Source: an uncultured Bdellovibrionales bacterium (lineage in GTDB: Bacteria; Bdellovibrionota; Bdellovibrionia; Bdellovibrionales; Bdellovibrionaceae). Taken from it: a stretch of DNA of 59,338 nucleotides. The stretch is taken from positions 1-59,338 of the forward strand of contig CAIYID010000061.1 in assembly GCA_903926205.1 (NCBI GenBank), in the 5' to 3' direction. The translations under genes were made by a program, and so were the position numbers. The notes under the pieces are model-generated. The model worked only from the letters and a program-made list of their open reading frames with translations. It was not told the DNA's origin and searched no databases. The stretch's first letter is position 1. Each line of letters opens with the position of its first letter. This document shows positions 33,302 to 43,407 of this stretch, one piece after another.

Positions 33302-34219
33302 CTATACCACGTCCTTATAGCCAATGGCATGGTTTTCAGATTGAATAAGGGATTTTGCTAAAGATAGAAACTGTGCGGATAATTTTGTGAAAGGTTTCGC
33401 AATAAGAAAAGGCTCTCTATTTATGATAGAGTGCCACACTGCATTGTCGTAATCCACATGGCCCAGATAATCGATTTGCAGATCAAAATACTTATTACAA
33501 ACACTTTTTATTCCGAAACCTAGATCTTGGTCTTGGTGACTGCGGCAGCCGTTCACTATTAAATGCAGAGGTTGAGACAGTAACTCATCGAAGTGATCGA
33601 AGGAAATTCCCGCGTTGATATTCAAATATTTTCTGAAAGAAAAAAGACCCTTCTTTTTTTGCGCGCGAAATTCTTTGACTGTATTTTTTAGCTGCAGATA
33701 AGCTTCTGGCGTCGAATTTTCAGAGATTTTATTTAGAATCCAGGCCTCGAAGAAACGATAAGTTTTTTCTACGGAAGTGGGTTCAGCATTTGTAATCAGA
33801 ATTTTTTCATCAGCTTGCGCGAAAATTTCTAAATTGAGAGGAGTTGCGCCGGGCCCCAAATCAATTATCACATATTCAAAGGGAAGTTTTCTAATTTCCT
33901 CAATCATGCGACGTCCTTGGTCGCTACTGCACTCAGAATGTTCCCATTCCTGCCAAACCCCTTGCACCATCGACAATCTTGGAAGGGAAGTTGTTTGAAG
34001 TAAATTAACCAAAGCGGCTTCGTTGTTTAAAAAAGATTGAATTGAAGAGTTGTGAGGTTCGATGCCCAAGTTTGTATGTACGTTTGCGCCAGCTAAATCA
34101 AAATCAATAATCAAAACGGAATGATTCATTTTTGCCAAAGTTAATGCAAGGCTCGACGAGATGAAGGTTTTTCCTACACCGCCCTTTCCCGCGCCTACTG
34201 CAAAAATTTTTTGACTCAT
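33302..34219 (-). CDS. MinD/FlhG-like P-loop ATPase
   Basis: 305 aa. The deviant Walker A (GKGGVGKTFIS, about 11-21) opens the protein, with YVIIDLGPG as Walker B near residue 115. It lacks the amphipathic MinD tail I would expect and is closer to FlhG/ParA-like positioning ATPases. It probably places a polar or flagellar structure or a partner such as the J-like/HTH protein just downstream (9 bp away). Specific cargo is not deducible. Confidence 0.85.
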   Translation of the reverse strand: MSQKIFAVGAGKGGVGKTFISSSLALTLAKMNHSVLIIDFDLAGANVHTNLGIEPHNSSIQSFLNNEAALVNLLQTTSLPRLSMVQGVWQEWEHSECSSDQGRRMIEEIRKLPFEYVIIDLGPGATPLNLEIFAQADEKILITNAEPTSVEKTYRFFEAWILNKISENSTPEAYLQLKNTVKEFRAQKKKGLFSFRKYLNINAGISFDHFDELLSQPLHLIVNGCRSHQDQDLGFGIKSVCNKYFDLQIDYLGHVDYDNAVWHSIINREPFLIAKPFTKLSAQFLSLAKSLIQSENHAIGYKDVV

Positions 34220-34237
34220 TTGTTTTTCCCAAAAAGA

Positions 34238-34912
34238 TTATTTAAACTTCAAATTCTCTTCGGCTGCAGACGCTCGAAGATAAAGGGGAATTATTGATTT
34301 CCAGTCTAAGGTCTGTGCATTTGGTGATTGTGATTGAAGAGCAAGAGCTCTGGCGGAGGGAAAATCTGACAATGAGGGATCTCTAACAAGAATATTTTTT
34401 AAAGAGTCAGAAAACTCATCAAAGTAGGCTTCATAGCCGTCACCCACGCAACGTATGGGTTCTTGAATTCCAATTTGCTGAAGATGAGCCTCTAGATCTT
34501 TGGCCGGAAAAACAATTGATTGAGTTGGTTTGGACTCATCAAATTGTACCGAAAAGAAAATCATATTTTTATAGGCGTTAATAATCGCAATGCAATTTTT
34601 TTGTGTTTGAGAAAGTAAAAGAGGGAGAGATTCTTGCCAAAAAATTGGTCGATTTTGCAGAAAAGCTAAAGTTCGAGCAATATTAACAGCAACGCGAATT
34701 CCTGTAAAACTTCCGGGTCCGATATCAACGGCAAAAACTTCAACGTCAGAAATTTTCAATCCGGCTTGAAAAAAAAGTTTATCAATCGCAGGATTGAGAA
34801 ACTCGCTGTGGGATTTGGGGTCATCGTTAGTCAGTTCACCAAGAACTTCGGAGCCTTTCACCAGGGCAACGGAAGCGATGCGAGTGCTGGATTCTACAGC
34901 CAACACCAACAT
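34238..34912 (-). CDS. tsaB: tRNA threonylcarbamoyladenosine protein TsaB
   Basis: 224 aa, standard for TsaB. It has the ASKHA fold start LVLAVESSTRIASVALVKG and the family motif DIGPGSFTGIRVAVNIARTLA. TsaB scaffolds TsaD and TsaE in t6A37 synthesis on ANN-decoding tRNAs. It lies 2 bp after rseP, so it is in the same transcript. Confidence 0.9.
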   Translation of the reverse strand: MLVLAVESSTRIASVALVKGSEVLGELTNDDPKSHSEFLNPAIDKLFFQAGLKISDVEVFAVDIGPGSFTGIRVAVNIARTLAFLQNRPIFWQESLPLLLSQTQKNCIAIINAYKNMIFFSVQFDESKPTQSIVFPAKDLEAHLQQIGIQEPIRCVGDGYEAYFDEFSDSLKNILVRDPSLSDFPSARALALQSQSPNAQTLDWKSIIPLYLRASAAEENLKFK

Positions 34913-34914
34913 CT

Positions 34915-36567
34915 CTAAAATCCAAGCAATCGAGTCACATCATTAAACAGTGACAAGGCCATCAGGCTCATCAACATCACAAGACCCACCTGTTGAGCGA
35001 TTTCCATTTTTCGCATGCTCAGGGGAGCTCCTCGTAAGCCTTCGATCACATAAAACAGCAAGTGTCCGCCATCTAAAACGGGGACTGGAAAAAGGTTAAT
35101 CACAAAAAGATTTACGGAAATCACGGCCATCAACTGCAAAAAATGATTCCAACCAATTTTAAAGGTTTCACTGGCGGCTTGACCAATAGAAAGCACGCCG
35201 CCAATATTTTTTGGCGAAATGGATCCTTGTAACAATCGAACAAAGCTTAAAAGTGTCATGCCCGTGACATCAAAAGTTTTTCTCCAGCCACGTTGAAGGG
35301 CTTCGAAAATATTTGAGGACTGAACGATGGCCAAAGCAGGTGGCGCACTTTGGATCCAAGGCATAATGCCAACGGTGTAGCGTTTTTCTTCTTTCCCTTG
35401 GTAGCTCATGTGACTGACCAATTTAGGAACGATCTCAAAGGACTTGTCTTGACCGTCTCGGTTGATAGTTATCGCCACAGTACCGTTGCCAGAAAATCCT
35501 TTTACTGAGTTTAAAACATCTTCCCAATTTTTAGGTTCAGTGGAATTGATTTTTACGATTTTATCTCCCGATAAAATACCCGCAACTGCTGCCGGGCTAT
35601 CTGGGACGACTTTGGCTAAATATAAATCAGGAGATTCGATTCCAAAGGAGGCCAAAGATGAAATTGGCTCTAGAGTACCGGAAATTTTAATATTTTTTGG
35701 TTCTTTGTCTAGTCCGCGCTCGACCTCAATTTCAATTGGCTTACCCTGTTCGACGATAAGAAGATTTTCCAATTCTCTAAAATAAGAGATCGGAAGTGAA
35801 TTGATGCTAACGATTCGATCACCAGTCATCAGGCCGAGCTTCTGTGCTTGAGAGTTGTGTACAACGCCAATAAAGGTGGATTTTGAATTTTGAGAAAGTC
35901 CCGTTACATCTCCGATGAACTGACTAAAGCTCAATATGTTTTCATTGGCCTTTAAGGTTGGAGTGGCCTCGAGCTGAAGTGTTTGTTCGGTGCCTGTTCT
36001 TTTTACGGAAAAACTGGTTTTCATGTTTGCAGAGGCGTCGAGAAGATCTTGAAACTGGTCCCAGGTTTTAACTGGAATGGAATTCACAGTTCGAACTTCA
36101 TCACCAGAACGAAATCCTGCAGTGTAGGCGAGCGTTCCTTCAGAGATGTCTCCTAAAATCGGACGACGGACTTCTTCGCCAATCAAACTCACGATAGCAA
36201 AAATGAGAATAGCAAAAAAGAAATTCATCGTGGGTCCAGCTAAAACGACAGAAAATCTTTGCCACAATTTTTTATGGGTAAAAGAAAAGGGGCGATCTAG
36301 CTCACTGATTTGAGAGCCAATTTCATCGCCAAACATTTTCACATAACCACCAAGTGGGATCATAGAAATACAGTAATTCGTATCTCCGCGTTTAAGTTGG
36401 AAAATTTTTTTTCCGAAGCCGAGCGAAAAAACTTCAACACGGACCCCACACCATTTTGCCACAAGGAAGTGCCCTAGCTCGTGGACAAAAATGAGAAATC
36501 CAAGAAGGATGATAAAGGGACCACCTGCCGAAACAATCGATTGTAGTTTGCTTAAAATAATATCCAT
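34915..36567 (-). CDS. rseP: RIP metalloprotease RseP (site-2 protease, M50)
   Basis: 550 aa, longer than the roughly 450 aa of E. coli RseP because of extra PDZ sequence. HELGHFLVAKW (near 29-39) supplies the HExxH zinc site. NLFPVPVLDGGHLLF near the C-terminus supplies the third ligand (LDG). Several membrane segments flank three PDZ-like repeats, each marked by a GD(K/R/E)(I/V) turn: RSGDEVRTVNS, MTGDRIVSINS, LSGDKIVKINS. It cleaves anti-sigma factors or signal peptides in the membrane. Located between cdsA and tsaB. Confidence 0.92.
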   Translation of the reverse strand: MDIILSKLQSIVSAGGPFIILLGFLIFVHELGHFLVAKWCGVRVEVFSLGFGKKIFQLKRGDTNYCISMIPLGGYVKMFGDEIGSQISELDRPFSFTHKKLWQRFSVVLAGPTMNFFFAILIFAIVSLIGEEVRRPILGDISEGTLAYTAGFRSGDEVRTVNSIPVKTWDQFQDLLDASANMKTSFSVKRTGTEQTLQLEATPTLKANENILSFSQFIGDVTGLSQNSKSTFIGVVHNSQAQKLGLMTGDRIVSINSLPISYFRELENLLIVEQGKPIEIEVERGLDKEPKNIKISGTLEPISSLASFGIESPDLYLAKVVPDSPAAVAGILSGDKIVKINSTEPKNWEDVLNSVKGFSGNGTVAITINRDGQDKSFEIVPKLVSHMSYQGKEEKRYTVGIMPWIQSAPPALAIVQSSNIFEALQRGWRKTFDVTGMTLLSFVRLLQGSISPKNIGGVLSIGQAASETFKIGWNHFLQLMAVISVNLFVINLFPVPVLDGGHLLFYVIEGLRGAPLSMRKMEIAQQVGLVMLMSLMALSLFNDVTRLLGF

Positions 36568-36718
36568 ATCGTGAGATTCTAATCAGCCCCCTCGTCTATG
36601 CCAAGATATAGTCGAAGGACCAGACTAAAGAAATGCTTGTAAACGGCGAATTTGTTCGTCGACAGGAGTCAAATCGCAAAATAATGCAGAGAATTACTCA
36701 TGCAAAAGTTCGTTGTGA

Positions 36719-37546
36719 TTATGAAAAAGGGACGAATGATTCAAAAAAAGAAGCTGTGAGGTAAACAAAAGGTGCGGCAAAAAGAACACCATCAAGTCGA
36801 TCCAAAATGCCGCCATGTCCTGGCATGATCGAACCAGAATCCTTGATATCTGCGACTCGCTTTAATAAAGACTCAAAAAAGTCGCCAAATTGGCCAATCA
36901 TTCCGACAAACAAACCCATCACCGCTAAAACAACAAGGGGAACGTGGGGAAGGAAAGAAGAGGCCATTACCGCTGCAGAAATTGAGCCGATCAAGCCACC
37001 AAGGGCCCCTTCAGTCGATTTTTTTGGACTGATGGCTGGCATAATTTTATGTCGTCCCCAGGTGACTCCAAAAAGAAAAGCCAAGGAGTCGCCAATAAAA
37101 ACGACGGCTAATAAAACACAAAACCAAATAACCCCATTCGAAAAAAATAAAAGTCGATCACCAAAAGCTGGCAAAAGACCAAGATAAAAAAAACCTAAAA
37201 GACTTTTCGCCTGTTGAATAAAAATAGGGCTCAAATTCATTTCCGTGCGACGGCGCCATAAATTGAGAGAAAAATAAAGAACAGATAGGCAAGTGAAATA
37301 AATGACAGCTTGATCAAAATAGCGAACCGAGAAAACATAAATTAAAACAAGAAAAACAAAAAATAGTCCTCGATCAAAAAATTTATCTGAAGCTAAAAAA
37401 AGGATTTTAACGAGCTCGCGCCCACCGAGGAGTACCACTAAAAAGACAAGGACGTGTAAGCCGAGGAGTTTGAAAAATAAATAAATTCCGCCAAGAATTA
37501 AGAGTGCGGCAACGGCCGAAGCGACTCTAATTGGTAAGCTGTTCAT
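36719..37546 (-). CDS. cdsA: Phosphatidate cytidylyltransferase CdsA
   Basis: 275 aa with about eight membrane segments. The CdsA signature is clear: SPKKSTEGALGG at about 175 and then ADIKDSGSIMPGHGGILDRLDG. It makes CDP-diacylglycerol for phospholipid synthesis at the inner membrane. It overlaps uppS by 20 bases. No dxr gene is found between it and rseP; the 150-bp gap holds only a short frame ending DLTPVDEQIRRLQAFL. Confidence 0.93.
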   Translation of the reverse strand: MNSLPIRVASAVAALLILGGIYLFFKLLGLHVLVFLVVLLGGRELVKILFLASDKFFDRGLFFVFLVLIYVFSVRYFDQAVIYFTCLSVLYFSLNLWRRRTEMNLSPIFIQQAKSLLGFFYLGLLPAFGDRLLFFSNGVIWFCVLLAVVFIGDSLAFLFGVTWGRHKIMPAISPKKSTEGALGGLIGSISAAVMASSFLPHVPLVVLAVMGLFVGMIGQFGDFFESLLKRVADIKDSGSIMPGHGGILDRLDGVLFAAPFVYLTASFFESFVPFS

Positions 37547-38252
37547 GTTGTTCTGTCACGCGGCCAAAACGTCGCTCGCGAAATGAAAAATCAGAGATAA
37601 TTTGTTCAAACTCTTTCCGATCAAAATCAGGCCAAAGAGTCTTGGTAAAATGAAGTTCACTGTAAGCACTTTGCCAAAGTAAAAAATTGGAAAGTCGTTG
37701 TTCCCCGCTTGTTCTGATCATGAGATCTAAATCAGGAGCCGGATAAGTGGAAAGGTGTGAGGCAAAAAGATTTTCATCGATCGCAGAAACGTCAAGCTCA
37801 CCGTTTTTTACTCTGGTCGCTACGTCCTTGACCGCTTCGACGATCTCTCTGCGGGACCCATAACTAAGAGCAAAAACCAGATGCATTCCCTGGCAGTTTT
37901 GAGTGGCTGTAATTGTCGATTGAACGGCTCTTATGAGGTGATTTGGTAATCGATCTAACTCACCGATCACAGAAAATCGAATGTTTTCTTTCACCAAGTT
38001 GGTGGTCTCTTTTTTTAAGTATCGTCCAAGAAGATTCATTAAAAAGGCAACTTCTTGTTCGGGCCTTAGCCAGTTTTCTGTGCTGAAGGCGTACAAAGTC
38101 AGAGTTTGAATTCCCAGTTCAGCCGCAGCTGTTACAATTTTTTTTGCGATACGTGCGCCTTTGATATGCCCAAAAGTACGAGGACGCCCGCGCAGCTTCG
38201 CCCAGCGACCGTTTCCGTCCATAATAATTCCAATGTGTTTTGGTTTTATCAT
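37527..38252 (-). CDS. uppS: Undecaprenyl diphosphate synthase UppS (cis-prenyltransferase)
   Basis: 241 aa from ATG 38252; a longer frame starting 38339 adds an unrelated basic extension overlapping frr. The catalytic Asp is in GIIMDGNGRWAKL. Further conserved motifs are TLYAFSTENW and the C-terminal PDLDLMIRTSGEQRLSNFLLW. It makes the C55 lipid carrier for peptidoglycan and other envelope polymers. The predicted start lies inside frr's end region; the two overlap or touch. Confidence 0.92.
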   Translation of the reverse strand: MIKPKHIGIIMDGNGRWAKLRGRPRTFGHIKGARIAKKIVTAAAELGIQTLTLYAFSTENWLRPEQEVAFLMNLLGRYLKKETTNLVKENIRFSVIGELDRLPNHLIRAVQSTITATQNCQGMHLVFALSYGSRREIVEAVKDVATRVKNGELDVSAIDENLFASHLSTYPAPDLDLMIRTSGEQRLSNFLLWQSAYSELHFTKTLWPDFDRKEFEQIISDFSFRERRFGRVTEQHEQLTN

Positions 38253-38274
38253 CAAAGGCTCATTACCGAATTGA

Positions 38275-38832
38275 TTAAATGGTGAGGATGCTTTTTTCTT
38301 TTTCGTCTGCGACTGCATCAACTTTTTTGATGTAATCATCAGTCATTTTTTGAATCTCGGTTTCATTTTTCTTTGCTTCGTCTTCACTGACAGTTTTGTC
38401 TTTTAGCGCTTTTTTTACTTCTTCATTGGCGTCTCGGCGAGCAAGTCGAGTGGCAACTCTGGCATCTTCCACAATCTTTTTTGTTTGCTTAACAAGGTCC
38501 TTCCGTCGATCTTCAGTGAGATCTGGGACTCTCAAACGAATCACTTTGCCGTCATTGATTGGCGCCATTCCTAACTCGCTTTTTACAATGGACTGCTCGA
38601 TTTCTTTTAAAATCGATGGTTCCCAGGGGGCAATCAGAAAAGATTTAGCGTCTGGACAAGAAATTGCAGCCACTTGGCTTAAGGGACTTGGTTGTCCATA
38701 ATAATTAACTTTAATTCCATCAAGCATTGATACTTGAGCACGTCCTGTGCGAATTTTTTTAAGCTCAACCTGGAGAGCCTGAAGAGTTTTTTCCATTCGG
38801 TCTTGTGTTTTCTTTTTTAGATCCGCAAGCAT
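38275..38832 (-). CDS. frr: Ribosome recycling factor
   Basis: 185 aa from ATG 38832, with TAGGAGTCATT before it; an in-frame extension to 38895 overlaps pyrH and is rejected. The family pattern is complete: KIRTGRAQVSMLDGIKVNYYG near the N-terminus, IRLRVPDLTEDRRKDLVKQTKK in the middle. With EF-G it splits post-termination ribosomes. It is 16 bp after pyrH in the rpsB-tsf-pyrH-frr gene order. Confidence 0.95.
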   Translation of the reverse strand: MLADLKKKTQDRMEKTLQALQVELKKIRTGRAQVSMLDGIKVNYYGQPSPLSQVAAISCPDAKSFLIAPWEPSILKEIEQSIVKSELGMAPINDGKVIRLRVPDLTEDRRKDLVKQTKKIVEDARVATRLARRDANEEVKKALKDKTVSEDEAKKNETEIQKMTDDYIKKVDAVADEKEKSILTI

Positions 38833-38848
38833 AATGACTCCTATTGAT

Positions 38849-39577
<729 letters not shown>

Positions 39578-39626
39578 TTACTTTCAACTATAAAACAAGG
39601 CCGGCTTGCGCCGGCCAGAATGAATC

Positions 39627-40541
39627 TTAGTGACCTTTTGTTTGAGCCGCAACTTCTTCAGCGAAGTTATTGGAGCGCTTTTGCAAGCCTTCTCCGAGCT
39701 CAAAACGGACATAACGTTTAATAGAATAGTTATCTCCGGACTTTTTTGCCATTTCGGCCATATAGTCTTTTACTTTAATATCAGGATTCTTAACAAAAGC
39801 TTGCTCTAAAAGAACACTTTCCGCTAAGAATTTGCGAATTTGGCCTTCAACGATTTTTTCAATCATTTCAGGTTTCTTTCCTTGCTCAAGATTTTTGGCT
39901 TTCAAGATTTCTTTTTCTTTAGCCACAACCTCTGCAGGAACGGCGTCCTGTGACAGTGCAATGGGACTCATTGCAGCCACATGCAAGCAAACATCATTAG
40001 CGAAGGTTTTTGCAAACTCATCAGCCTTTGTTGTTGTGAGCTCGACCAAAACGCCGATTTTTCCATCGCCGTGAATGTAGCTGTGGACATAGCCAGCAGC
40101 ATCGTAGCGCACGAATCGACGAAGAACGATATTTTCACCGATTTTTGCAATCGCATTTTTCAAAGAAATATCAATTTTTTCGCCATTCAAAGTTTGATTT
40201 AATAAAGCATCAATGTCTGCTGGTGTTGGGCTTGTTGTACCGATGTGTTTTGCTAAGGCAGCGGAGAAAGATTTGAAAAAATCATTCTTAGCTACGAAAT
40301 CTGTTTCAGAATTCACTTCAAGCAAAACGGCTGTCTTTCCACCATCGACGTAAGAAACAACCATGCCTTCAGAAGCTAAACGATCTGCTTTTTTTGCAGC
40401 GGAAGAAAGGCCCTTTTTACGGAGCCATTCAACAGCAGCTTCAAAATCGCCTTGGCTTTCTTCTAAAGCCTTTTTACAATCCAACATTCCGGCACTTGTT
40501 TTTTCGCGAAGGTCGCGAACCATAGAAGCTGTAACAGACAT
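39627..40541 (-). CDS. tsf: Elongation factor Ts
   Basis: 304 aa from ATG 40541, preceded by GAGGAGTAATCGC; the 13-residue upstream extension is rejected. The signature VRDLREKTSAGMLDCKKAL, then WLRKKGLSSAAKKADR, opens the protein. NSETDFVAKNDFF is present. It exchanges guanine nucleotide on EF-Tu. It begins 4 bp after rpsB. Confidence 0.96.
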   Translation of the reverse strand: MSVTASMVRDLREKTSAGMLDCKKALEESQGDFEAAVEWLRKKGLSSAAKKADRLASEGMVVSYVDGGKTAVLLEVNSETDFVAKNDFFKSFSAALAKHIGTTSPTPADIDALLNQTLNGEKIDISLKNAIAKIGENIVLRRFVRYDAAGYVHSYIHGDGKIGVLVELTTTKADEFAKTFANDVCLHVAAMSPIALSQDAVPAEVVAKEKEILKAKNLEQGKKPEMIEKIVEGQIRKFLAESVLLEQAFVKNPDIKVKDYMAEMAKKSGDNYSIKRYVRFELGEGLQKRSNNFAEEVAAQTKGH

Positions 40542-40545
40542 GCGA

Positions 40546-41487
40546 TTACTCCTCTGTTCCTTCTTTGTTTCCTTCTTCAAGTTCTGCTTCGATCTCGATT
40601 TTTTCAGCCAATCCAGCCGCCACTAACTTGCGAGCTTTGCTTGCTTTAACAACAGATGGTCCCGCTGATTCTTTTTTCTCAGCCGCTGCAGGTTTTCCGC
40701 CAGCTTTTGGTCCGCGTCCGCGTTTTTCGGTTTCAGGAGCAATTTCTTTTTTCTCTTGCTCAACATCAGAAGCTTTGTCTGTTTGAGTGCGAAGTTTTGC
40801 TTGGTATTCTTTGGCGCCTTCGATGAAAGAATCTGCAACAAGGTTAGAAAATAATTTGATTGAGCGAATAGCATCGTCATTTCCTGGAATTGGATATTCG
40901 ATGATTTCAGGATCTGAGTTGGTGTCCGCAATGGCAACAACAGGAATACCTAAGCGTTTTGCTTCAGCTACTGCGATGTGCTCTTTCGGAAGGTCGACAA
41001 CGAACATCGCTGAAGGAGAATCCTTCATGTCGCGAATGCCGCTCAAATAATCTGACAAACGCAAATATTCTTTTTCAATTTTAGAACGCTCTTTTTTTGT
41101 GAAAAATTCGAGCTCGCCCTTTTCGCGCATTTGATCAATTCGGCGCAAACGGTCGATCGAAGCTTTGATGGTTTCAAAGTTCGTCAACATTCCACCCAAC
41201 CAACGTTTTGTAACGTGGTATTGACCGCAGCGTTGAGCGGCTTCCAAGATAGGCTCAACGGCTTGTTTTTTTGTTCCAACAAAAATCAAACGACCGCCAT
41301 TAGCAGCGACTGTTTTTACAAAGTCTGCGGCTTTATTTGCGAGTCCAACTGTTTTTTGCAGGTCGATGATGTGGATACCTCCGCGTGCAGCGTACACGTA
41401 AGGTTTCATCTTTGGGTTCCAGCGCTGTGTTTGATGTCCGAAGTGTACTCCAGCGTCGAGCATCTCCTTCATGGTAACTTGTGCCAT
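40546..41487 (-). CDS. rpsB: 30S ribosomal protein S2
   Basis: 313 aa from ATG 41487 (MAQVTMKEM), better spaced from AGGA than the ATG at 41493. The core is typical: [20 protein letters not shown], later [25 protein letters not shown]. After residue about 235 there is an unusual C-terminal tail of about 75 residues, very rich in Lys, Ala and Glu ([21 protein letters not shown]); E. coli S2 has 241 aa. A hairpin in the leader may be an autoregulatory site. Confidence 0.95.
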   Translation of the reverse strand: MAQVTMKEMLDAGVHFGHQTQRWNPKMKPYVYAARGGIHIIDLQKTVGLANKAADFVKTVAANGGRLIFVGTKKQAVEPILEAAQRCGQYHVTKRWLGGMLTNFETIKASIDRLRRIDQMREKGELEFFTKKERSKIEKEYLRLSDYLSGIRDMKDSPSAMFVVDLPKEHIAVAEAKRLGIPVVAIADTNSDPEIIEYPIPGNDDAIRSIKLFSNLVADSFIEGAKEYQAKLRTQTDKASDVEQEKKEIAPETEKRGRGPKAGGKPAAAEKKESAGPSVVKASKARKLVAAGLAEKIEIEAELEEGNKEGTEE

Positions 41488-41786
41488 GGGCATTTTTCCT
41501 TTCTGGTTAAGCCTCCCCCAGGACAGACTCGATATTTTGCAATTATCGAGTGCTTACCCCTCAGTAAAACGAAATGTTTTGACATTGGGGACCAGTGGTT
41601 TGTCCACGGGGTGCGTATTTAAGATTGTTGGAATTATCACGCGGACTCTCTGATGTCCAAGATTTTTTCATGATTAAGTAATTGGAAGAATTCAACTCAT
41701 ATTGGCCTAAGAAGTTAAAAATACTAAACAAATACAGCTAGTTAATTTCTTTTTAGCTTGAGAGCTGGACTTAGTGCTGGACCTTA
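41488..41786. other. rpsB leader with a perfect hairpin; no gene
   Basis: ACTCGATA (41527-41534) and TATCGAGT (41544-41551) form a perfect 8-bp stem with a 9-base loop. On the minus strand it lies about 40-65 bases before the rpsB start. S2 operons are often regulated by a leader structure bound by S2, so this is a candidate. The rest of the stretch, between it and the HipT-like gene end, shows no gene. Confidence 0.5.
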
Positions 41787-42758
41787 CTATTCCAGTTTTT
41801 CGATTTTCCAGGCCAAATGTTCAAGATAAAACTTCTTCTTCTCCATACTTAAAAAGCTGGCCGAAACAAGTTCAAAAAGTTCATTTTTCCTCTCTTTAAT
41901 TTTAGAAAAAATGACGGCGGTGGCTGCTGGTGGCAATCCGATTTTTGCACCCAGCTCTTCAAAGTCCGGTCGTGTGTAAAAACCCGTATTTTTATGTGAT
42001 ACGGAAAAGTTATCATCTTTCAATAAATCAAGAGCCAATTCTTGCTCACCCGGAAAGTACATCCTGGTCATGATAGAATCATAGTTTGGCGAAAGAGAGT
42101 CATAAAATCCCTCTTTGGTGAGTTTTGCGGCAATGACTGAGATGTTTTTTAAATGATAGTCATTATTCTCGATAATAAAATTACAAATGAGCCTATTGAA
42201 AAAATCCAGAACGACCGTGAGCTTGCCACCGGTAATTTTTTTTAATTTTGTTCCTACGGCTTCATAACTTTGGCTGTATTTATAATTTTCGTCTCGATGA
42301 AGGTTAAAGATCGAAGCCATGTCTTCGACGTGCAATCTTTGGGTGTGCGGACCGTCAAAACGTTTAATGATGTAAACCAATTCTCCATCTGAAAATTTTA
42401 GGAGTCCAAGGGGAGGGGTTTCAATATCTAGCGCTTTTCCTATTAACATTGAAAGATGTTCATTTTCTGCTAGCTCGGGGAAATCCTCGACAGAAGGCTT
42501 TAGGATATAAGCGCCGTGTGTGTTTGTTAGTTCAAGCTGCTCAGCTCCTAGTTTGAGGGAAAGTTTTTTTTGGACACCAGAGATAGACATTCCCTTTGTA
42601 TAATTCTTGGAAATCTCAGACTGGAAAACTGATCTGCTGAAGGGGAGAATTGGACTAATGGCGGCGGAGCTCAGCAATTGAGTAAGACACTTTTTGTGGT
42701 AGTCGGAGTGCGCGGCTTTCTCCATCACTTTTTTTAAACAAATTTTGCAAATTTTCAT
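41787..42758 (-). CDS. hipT: HipT-like toxin kinase (HipBST system)
   Basis: 323 aa from ATG 42758. The HipA-kinase fold is evident. A short Cys-containing N-terminus (CKICLKKVMEKAAHSDYHKKC) is typical of HipT-type proteins. The Gly-rich loop is SISGVQKKLSL with Ser at 58 and 60, matching the phosphorylated SIS of E. coli HipT. The catalytic NNDYHLKN loop is present, and NYDSI may be the metal-binding Asp motif. HipT of E. coli O127 phosphorylates tryptophanyl-tRNA synthetase. It is the last of three overlapping genes with HipS and HipB homologues. Confidence 0.83.
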   Translation of the reverse strand: MKICKICLKKVMEKAAHSDYHKKCLTQLLSSAAISPILPFSRSVFQSEISKNYTKGMSISGVQKKLSLKLGAEQLELTNTHGAYILKPSVEDFPELAENEHLSMLIGKALDIETPPLGLLKFSDGELVYIIKRFDGPHTQRLHVEDMASIFNLHRDENYKYSQSYEAVGTKLKKITGGKLTVVLDFFNRLICNFIIENNDYHLKNISVIAAKLTKEGFYDSLSPNYDSIMTRMYFPGEQELALDLLKDDNFSVSHKNTGFYTRPDFEELGAKIGLPPAATAVIFSKIKERKNELFELVSASFLSMEKKKFYLEHLAWKIEKLE

Positions 42759-42763
42759 CTGAC

Positions 42764-43093
42764 TCAAGCCTTTCTTATTTTTATGCCACCAATAAGTTCT
42801 TCGCCATTTTCTAAAAGCATTGAAAAGAAATCTCGTTCGTCAATTTTTGAATTTTGACTTTGAAGTTTTAAAAGCCAACCTTCTGAAGCCAAACTTTCAA
42901 AAAAAGCAAAAAGTTTTTTTGAGGAAAATTCTTTTGAAGTTAAAGGAAAATTATATCCAATTGGAAAGTTATCTTCGGCTTCCAAGAAAGCACGATCATA
43001 TTTAAAAATAAACTGATTATCTCCTCGGGGATCCTCCTTGAATAGATGTCCAACAAGGCAATCGTTAAAAAAGACGAAGGCTATTTTACCCAT
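42764..43093 (-). CDS. hipS: HipS-like antitoxin (HipA N-subdomain 1 protein)
   Basis: 109 aa, the size of HipS. It reads like a free N-terminal subdomain of HipA: FNDCLVGHLFKEDPRGDNQFIFKYD, then FPIGYNFPLTSKEFSSKKLFAFFESL and the Gly-Gly end NGEELIGGIKIRKA. In the E. coli HipBST system HipS, not HipB, neutralises HipT. Overlaps hipB by 13 bases and ends just before the hipT start. Confidence 0.82.
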   Translation of the reverse strand: MGKIAFVFFNDCLVGHLFKEDPRGDNQFIFKYDRAFLEAEDNFPIGYNFPLTSKEFSSKKLFAFFESLASEGWLLKLQSQNSKIDERDFFSMLLENGEELIGGIKIRKA

Positions 43094-43359
43094 AGTTCTT
43101 TTCCTAAGACCTGCAAAACCTTCTGCACGTTACAAAGACTTGGCGTTGTTTTGCCTGATTCAATTGCGATGATCGTTCCAAGGCTCACTCCTGATAACCT
43201 AGAAAGAGTATCTTGTGTGATCTTCTGTTTTTTTCTCTCTTGCTTGATAACTAAAGAGAGTTGATTAATATGCGAGAGCTGATCTTGAGAGGTCATCATT
43301 CTCTGGTGAAACTCTAAGGCTTCACTGGCTTTTTTTAAAATTGAGGCTAAATCTTCCAT
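43081..43359 (-). CDS. hipB: HipB-like HTH protein
   Basis: 92 aa. The C-terminal XRE HTH reads IKQERKKQKITQDTLSRLSG then VSLGTIIAIESGKTTPSLCN. The N-terminal helix (LASILKKASEALEFHQRMM) is longer than in E. coli HipB. It should repress the operon through sites upstream; a 12-bp inverted repeat (43408/43488) is a candidate. Coupled by overlap to hipS. Confidence 0.8.
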   Translation of the reverse strand: MEDLASILKKASEALEFHQRMMTSQDQLSHINQLSLVIKQERKKQKITQDTLSRLSGVSLGTIIAIESGKTTPSLCNVQKVLQVLGKELWVK

Positions 43360-43407
43360 AAGCTACTAATTTAACAGGTTTTAATAGATAAGCATAATAA
43401 AATGTAT

